From: Methylobacterium hispanicum
GTDB taxonomy: Bacteria; Pseudomonadota; Alphaproteobacteria; Rhizobiales; Beijerinckiaceae
Direction of reading: 5' to 3'
NCBI RefSeq assembly: GCF_022179285.1
Contig: NZ_BPQO01000018.1
Coordinates: forward strand, 62,001 to 126,000
Length of the DNA: 64,000 nucleotides
The notes beneath the pieces are model-generated. The model did not search any database and was not told where the DNA came from. It saw nothing but the letters and a program-made list of their open reading frames with translations. Every line of letters begins with the position of its first letter. Position 1 is the stretch's first letter. The translations under genes and the position numbers were made by a program. Shown here one piece after another: positions 61,902 to 64,000 of the stretch.

Positions 61902-62015
61902 CGTCATCCCGGGGCCGCGCAGCGGAACCCGGGATCCATGAACACCGCAGAGCCTCGTCCTGCCGCTTCGGTGTTCATGGATTCCGGGTTCGCCTGCGGC
62001 GCCCCGGAATGACGG
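61902..62015. repeat. Inverted repeat between livK and livH
   Basis: Arms of about 45 bp: cgtcatcccggggccgcgca...ggatccatgaacaccg and cggtgttcatggattccggg...ccccggaatgacgg. The centre is about 23 bp. In the RNA it would form a long hairpin after livK, which may protect the binding-protein mRNA. The 325-bp gap (61795-62119) has no gene. Confidence 0.78.
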
Positions 62016-62119
62016 CGGTGGTGGCCAACACGTCCGGCACGGTCGTGGTTCGCGCGTGCCCTGTGTTCGGGCTACGTTAGTGCGCCGCCGGTCGTGACCG
62101 GCGGCGGCCATAGCCGAGC

Positions 62120-63331
62120 TCAGTTCGAGCTCTTCTCCTTGAGGCGCACGACGCCCGCGTTCTTGGCGTCCTCGGGCTTGGCGTAGACGATCTTGCCGTC
62201 CTGCACCTTGCCGAACACGACCATGTTCCGCGAGATCGCGTTGTGGTCCTTGGCCGTGAAGGGCTTCTCGTAGGTGGTGACGACGCCCTCGACCCGCTCG
62301 TTCAGGTTCTCGAGCGCGGCGCGGATCTTCGGCCCGTCGGTGCCGCCCGCCTGCTTGATGGCGGCGGCCAGCAGGAAGATCGAGTCGTAGCCTTGAGCGC
62401 CCGCCACCGGGGTCGGAATCTTCGTCACGCCGTAGGTCTTGTAGTAGTTCTCGAGGAACGCCTTGCGCTTCGGCAGCGTCTGATCCTCGATGAAGGTCTG
62501 CGGCATGATCACGCCGTTGCCGTTGGCACCCGCGATATCGATGAAGCTCTGCATCGAAGAGGGCCAGCTCGTGATCATCGGCACCTTCCAGCCGAGCTTG
62601 GCCATGCCGTTGGAGATCTGGGCCAGCTCCGGCCCGATGCCGTAGGCGAGGATGACCTCGGCGCCGGCCTGCTGCGCCTTCAGCAGCTGGGCCGTCATGT
62701 CGACGTCCTTGATGTTGAACTTCTCGACGGCGACCGGCTTGATCGACTTGGTGGCAAGGTACTTCTCGATGTCCTCACGGCCGAGCTGGCCGTAATTGGT
62801 CGAGTCGGCCAGCACCGCGATCTTCTTGTGGCCCTGCGCCAGGGCCTCGTCCACCATCAGGCCGGCCTGGAGCACGTCGTAGGCGGAGTTCCGGAAGACG
62901 TAGTTGGCGTCGTAATCCGGTTCCTTGAACTGGTTGGTGATGATCGTGCCGGTGGCGACGTTGTTGAACACCGGGATCTCGGCTTCCTGGTAGAAGCGCT
63001 GGGCGGCCAGCGCCACGCCGGTGTTGATGAAGCCGACGGTGGCGACGACCTTCTCCTTGTTAATGAGTTCCTGCGCGACCTGCGCGCCGACCTCGTTCTT
63101 GGCCTCGTCGTCCCGCTCCACGAGCTGGATCTGCCGGCCGAGCACGCCGCCGGCCTTGTTGATCTCGGCCGCGGCGAGCTTGGCGCCGTCGCGCATCGAC
63201 ACGCCCATCGAGGAGGAGCCGCCCGTGTACGGGCCGGTCAGGCCGATCTTGATCGGATCGGCGGCGCGGGCCGGTGTGAGCGCCAGCGCGCAGCTCAGCG
63301 CGAGCGCGGACGCGCCTACGGTAAATCGCAT
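62120..63331 (-). CDS. livK: Branched-chain amino-acid-type periplasmic binding protein
   Basis: A 403-residue binding protein with a signal peptide (MRFTVGASALALSCALALTPARA). Family blocks are IKIGLTGPYTGGSSSMGVSM, AAAEINKAGGVLGRQIQLV and YGQLGREDIEKYLATK. ATG 63331 follows AGAGGAAA; a 70-codon upstream extension has no signal. First gene of livK-H-MG-F. Ligand could be amino acids or another small molecule. Confidence 0.93.
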   Translation of the reverse strand: MRFTVGASALALSCALALTPARAADPIKIGLTGPYTGGSSSMGVSMRDGAKLAAAEINKAGGVLGRQIQLVERDDEAKNEVGAQVAQELINKEKVVATVGFINTGVALAAQRFYQEAEIPVFNNVATGTIITNQFKEPDYDANYVFRNSAYDVLQAGLMVDEALAQGHKKIAVLADSTNYGQLGREDIEKYLATKSIKPVAVEKFNIKDVDMTAQLLKAQQAGAEVILAYGIGPELAQISNGMAKLGWKVPMITSWPSSMQSFIDIAGANGNGVIMPQTFIEDQTLPKRKAFLENYYKTYGVTKIPTPVAGAQGYDSIFLLAAAIKQAGGTDGPKIRAALENLNERVEGVVTTYEKPFTAKDHNAISRNMVVFGKVQDGKIVYAKPEDAKNAGVVRLKEKSSN

Positions 63332-63719
63332 CGTTTCCTCTCCCAACAGGCCGCTCGCGCGGCGTGCCCTTCGATGTGGCACTCTGTATTCAGGTGCCTT
63401 GAATTCAGATCGACCGTCAAGCGGCCGACGGGAGCGGAGCTGGGTTTTTACTGCCGATGATGTGGGCATGTTGCCGAACCGCGATGACAAAGCAGCGCGG
63501 CTGGGTATCGGGCGCGCATCGCGGCGGGGATTAAACCGCACGCTTGGCAGAACGTCGCGTTACGTTCGTGCCCTCCGAGATGGGACGTGGTTCTTCGGGT
63601 GCCGACGCGCGTCCGCGCGAACGGCGCCGCGACCGTGCCGGCGACGGATCGTCCCGTTCCGAGCCCCCGTTCCGAGCCCGGCCGACGGATGCGTCGGTGC
63701 GCGGATCGGCGCGCGAGGT
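63332..63719. other. Intergenic before livK, no clear feature
   Basis: About 388 bp that must contain the livK promoter. Two attcag words lie close together (63388-63410 area) before the start. I could not fix boxes or a palindrome. The distal half is GC-rich and next to the end of the oxidoreductase gene. Confidence 0.5.
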
Positions 63720-64000
63720 TCAGCCGGCCCGGGCGGGGTCCGCGAAGGCGGGCAGGACCGCGCGGCCGAACGCCTCCAAGAAGGCCTCCTGACTGCCTCC
63801 GACCTGGTGGACGATGATCTCCGCGAAGCCCAGCTCGGCCAGTTCCGCGAGCCAGGCCGCGTGCCGGCCCAGGTCGTCCGAGACCCGCACGCAGGCGTGG
63901 ATGTCCTCCGGCCGCACGAAGCGTGCGGCGGTCTCGAACTCCTCGGGCGTGCGCAGCTCCCAGTTCACGTCCCCCTCGATGGCGTTGCTCGCCCACTGCG
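63720..64000 (-). CDS. LLM-type flavin oxidoreductase, C-terminal part (5' end outside window)
   Basis: The frame is open to the window edge; the visible 93 residues begin QWASNAIEGDVNWELRTP and end AVLPAFADPARAG. Blocks FVRPEDIHACVRVSDDLGRH, AELGFAEIIVHQVG and EAFLEAFGRAVLP match the C-terminus of luciferase-like, F420-type or FMN-type oxidoreductases often called non-F420 flavinoid oxidoreductase. Substrate unknown. Confidence 0.8.
   Translation of the reverse strand, partial: QWASNAIEGDVNWELRTPEEFETAARFVRPEDIHACVRVSDDLGRHAAWLAELAELGFAEIIVHQVGGSQEAFLEAFGRAVLPAFADPARAG

Overview
The window is very GC-rich (estimated about 70 %). Its anchor is a complete Ca-type methanol dehydrogenase cluster in the order mxaF-J-G-I-R-S-A-C-K-L-D-E-H-B. 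With short-chain amide and pyrimidine catabolism genes and many intergenic inverted repeats, this points to a methylotrophic alphaproteobacterium of the Methylobacterium/Methylorubrum group. No tRNA, rRNA, CRISPR array or insertion-sequence transposase was seen.

Layout. 1-5.6 kb: the end of an unknown gene, then a minus-strand operon. Three tandem 39-residue double-glycine-leader peptides are followed by an LpxL-like acyltransferase homologue, a HlyD-type adaptor and a C39-peptidase ABC exporter. This is the best candidate for an undescribed system: a small secreted, Cys/Pro/Lys-rich and perhaps fatty-acylated peptide. 5.9-13 kb: an ABC-F ATPase, an AT-rich patch with a Cys-rich secreted protein beside a broken DJ-1/PfpI gene, a zinc alcohol dehydrogenase with a companion membrane protein, a MocR regulator and a DUF983 protein. 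13-16.3 kb: the deleted remnant of a 5-aminolevulinate synthase gene, then a cyanide-insensitive-type bd oxidase whose two subunits share one uninterrupted reading frame, then a DUF2474 mini-subunit. 16.3-28.8 kb: a LuxR-type response regulator and an NCS1-permease/histidine-kinase fusion, divergent from a urea/short-chain-amide ABC transporter (urtABCDE/fmdDEF type) and the amidase genes fmdA, fmdB and amiE.

28.8-45 kb: a large inverted-repeat element; rutABCD for pyrimidine ring opening, behind a four-gene polyamine-type ABC importer; putA; an M15 peptidase; an MHS transporter with an acetylpolyamine-amidohydrolase-like protein; a small secreted protein; a second large inverted-repeat element; and a trypsin-like protease. 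45.5-58 kb: the mxa operon with a recognisable mxaF promoter, an attenuator-like hairpin after mxaF and a 173-bp inverted repeat between mxaC and mxaK. 58-63.3 kb: a convergent livF-livMG-livH-livK importer with LivM and LivG fused. The window ends inside a LLM-type flavin oxidoreductase gene.

How the parts work together. Methanol is oxidised in the periplasm by MxaFI and electrons pass to cytochrome cL (MxaG); MxaRSACKLD are maturation proteins for the enzyme. The amide/urea and pyrimidine modules scavenge nitrogen, and the NCS1-kinase/LuxR pair probably controls the amide operon. Several starts were moved inward from the longest open frame because of ribosome-binding sites, signal peptides and family length.
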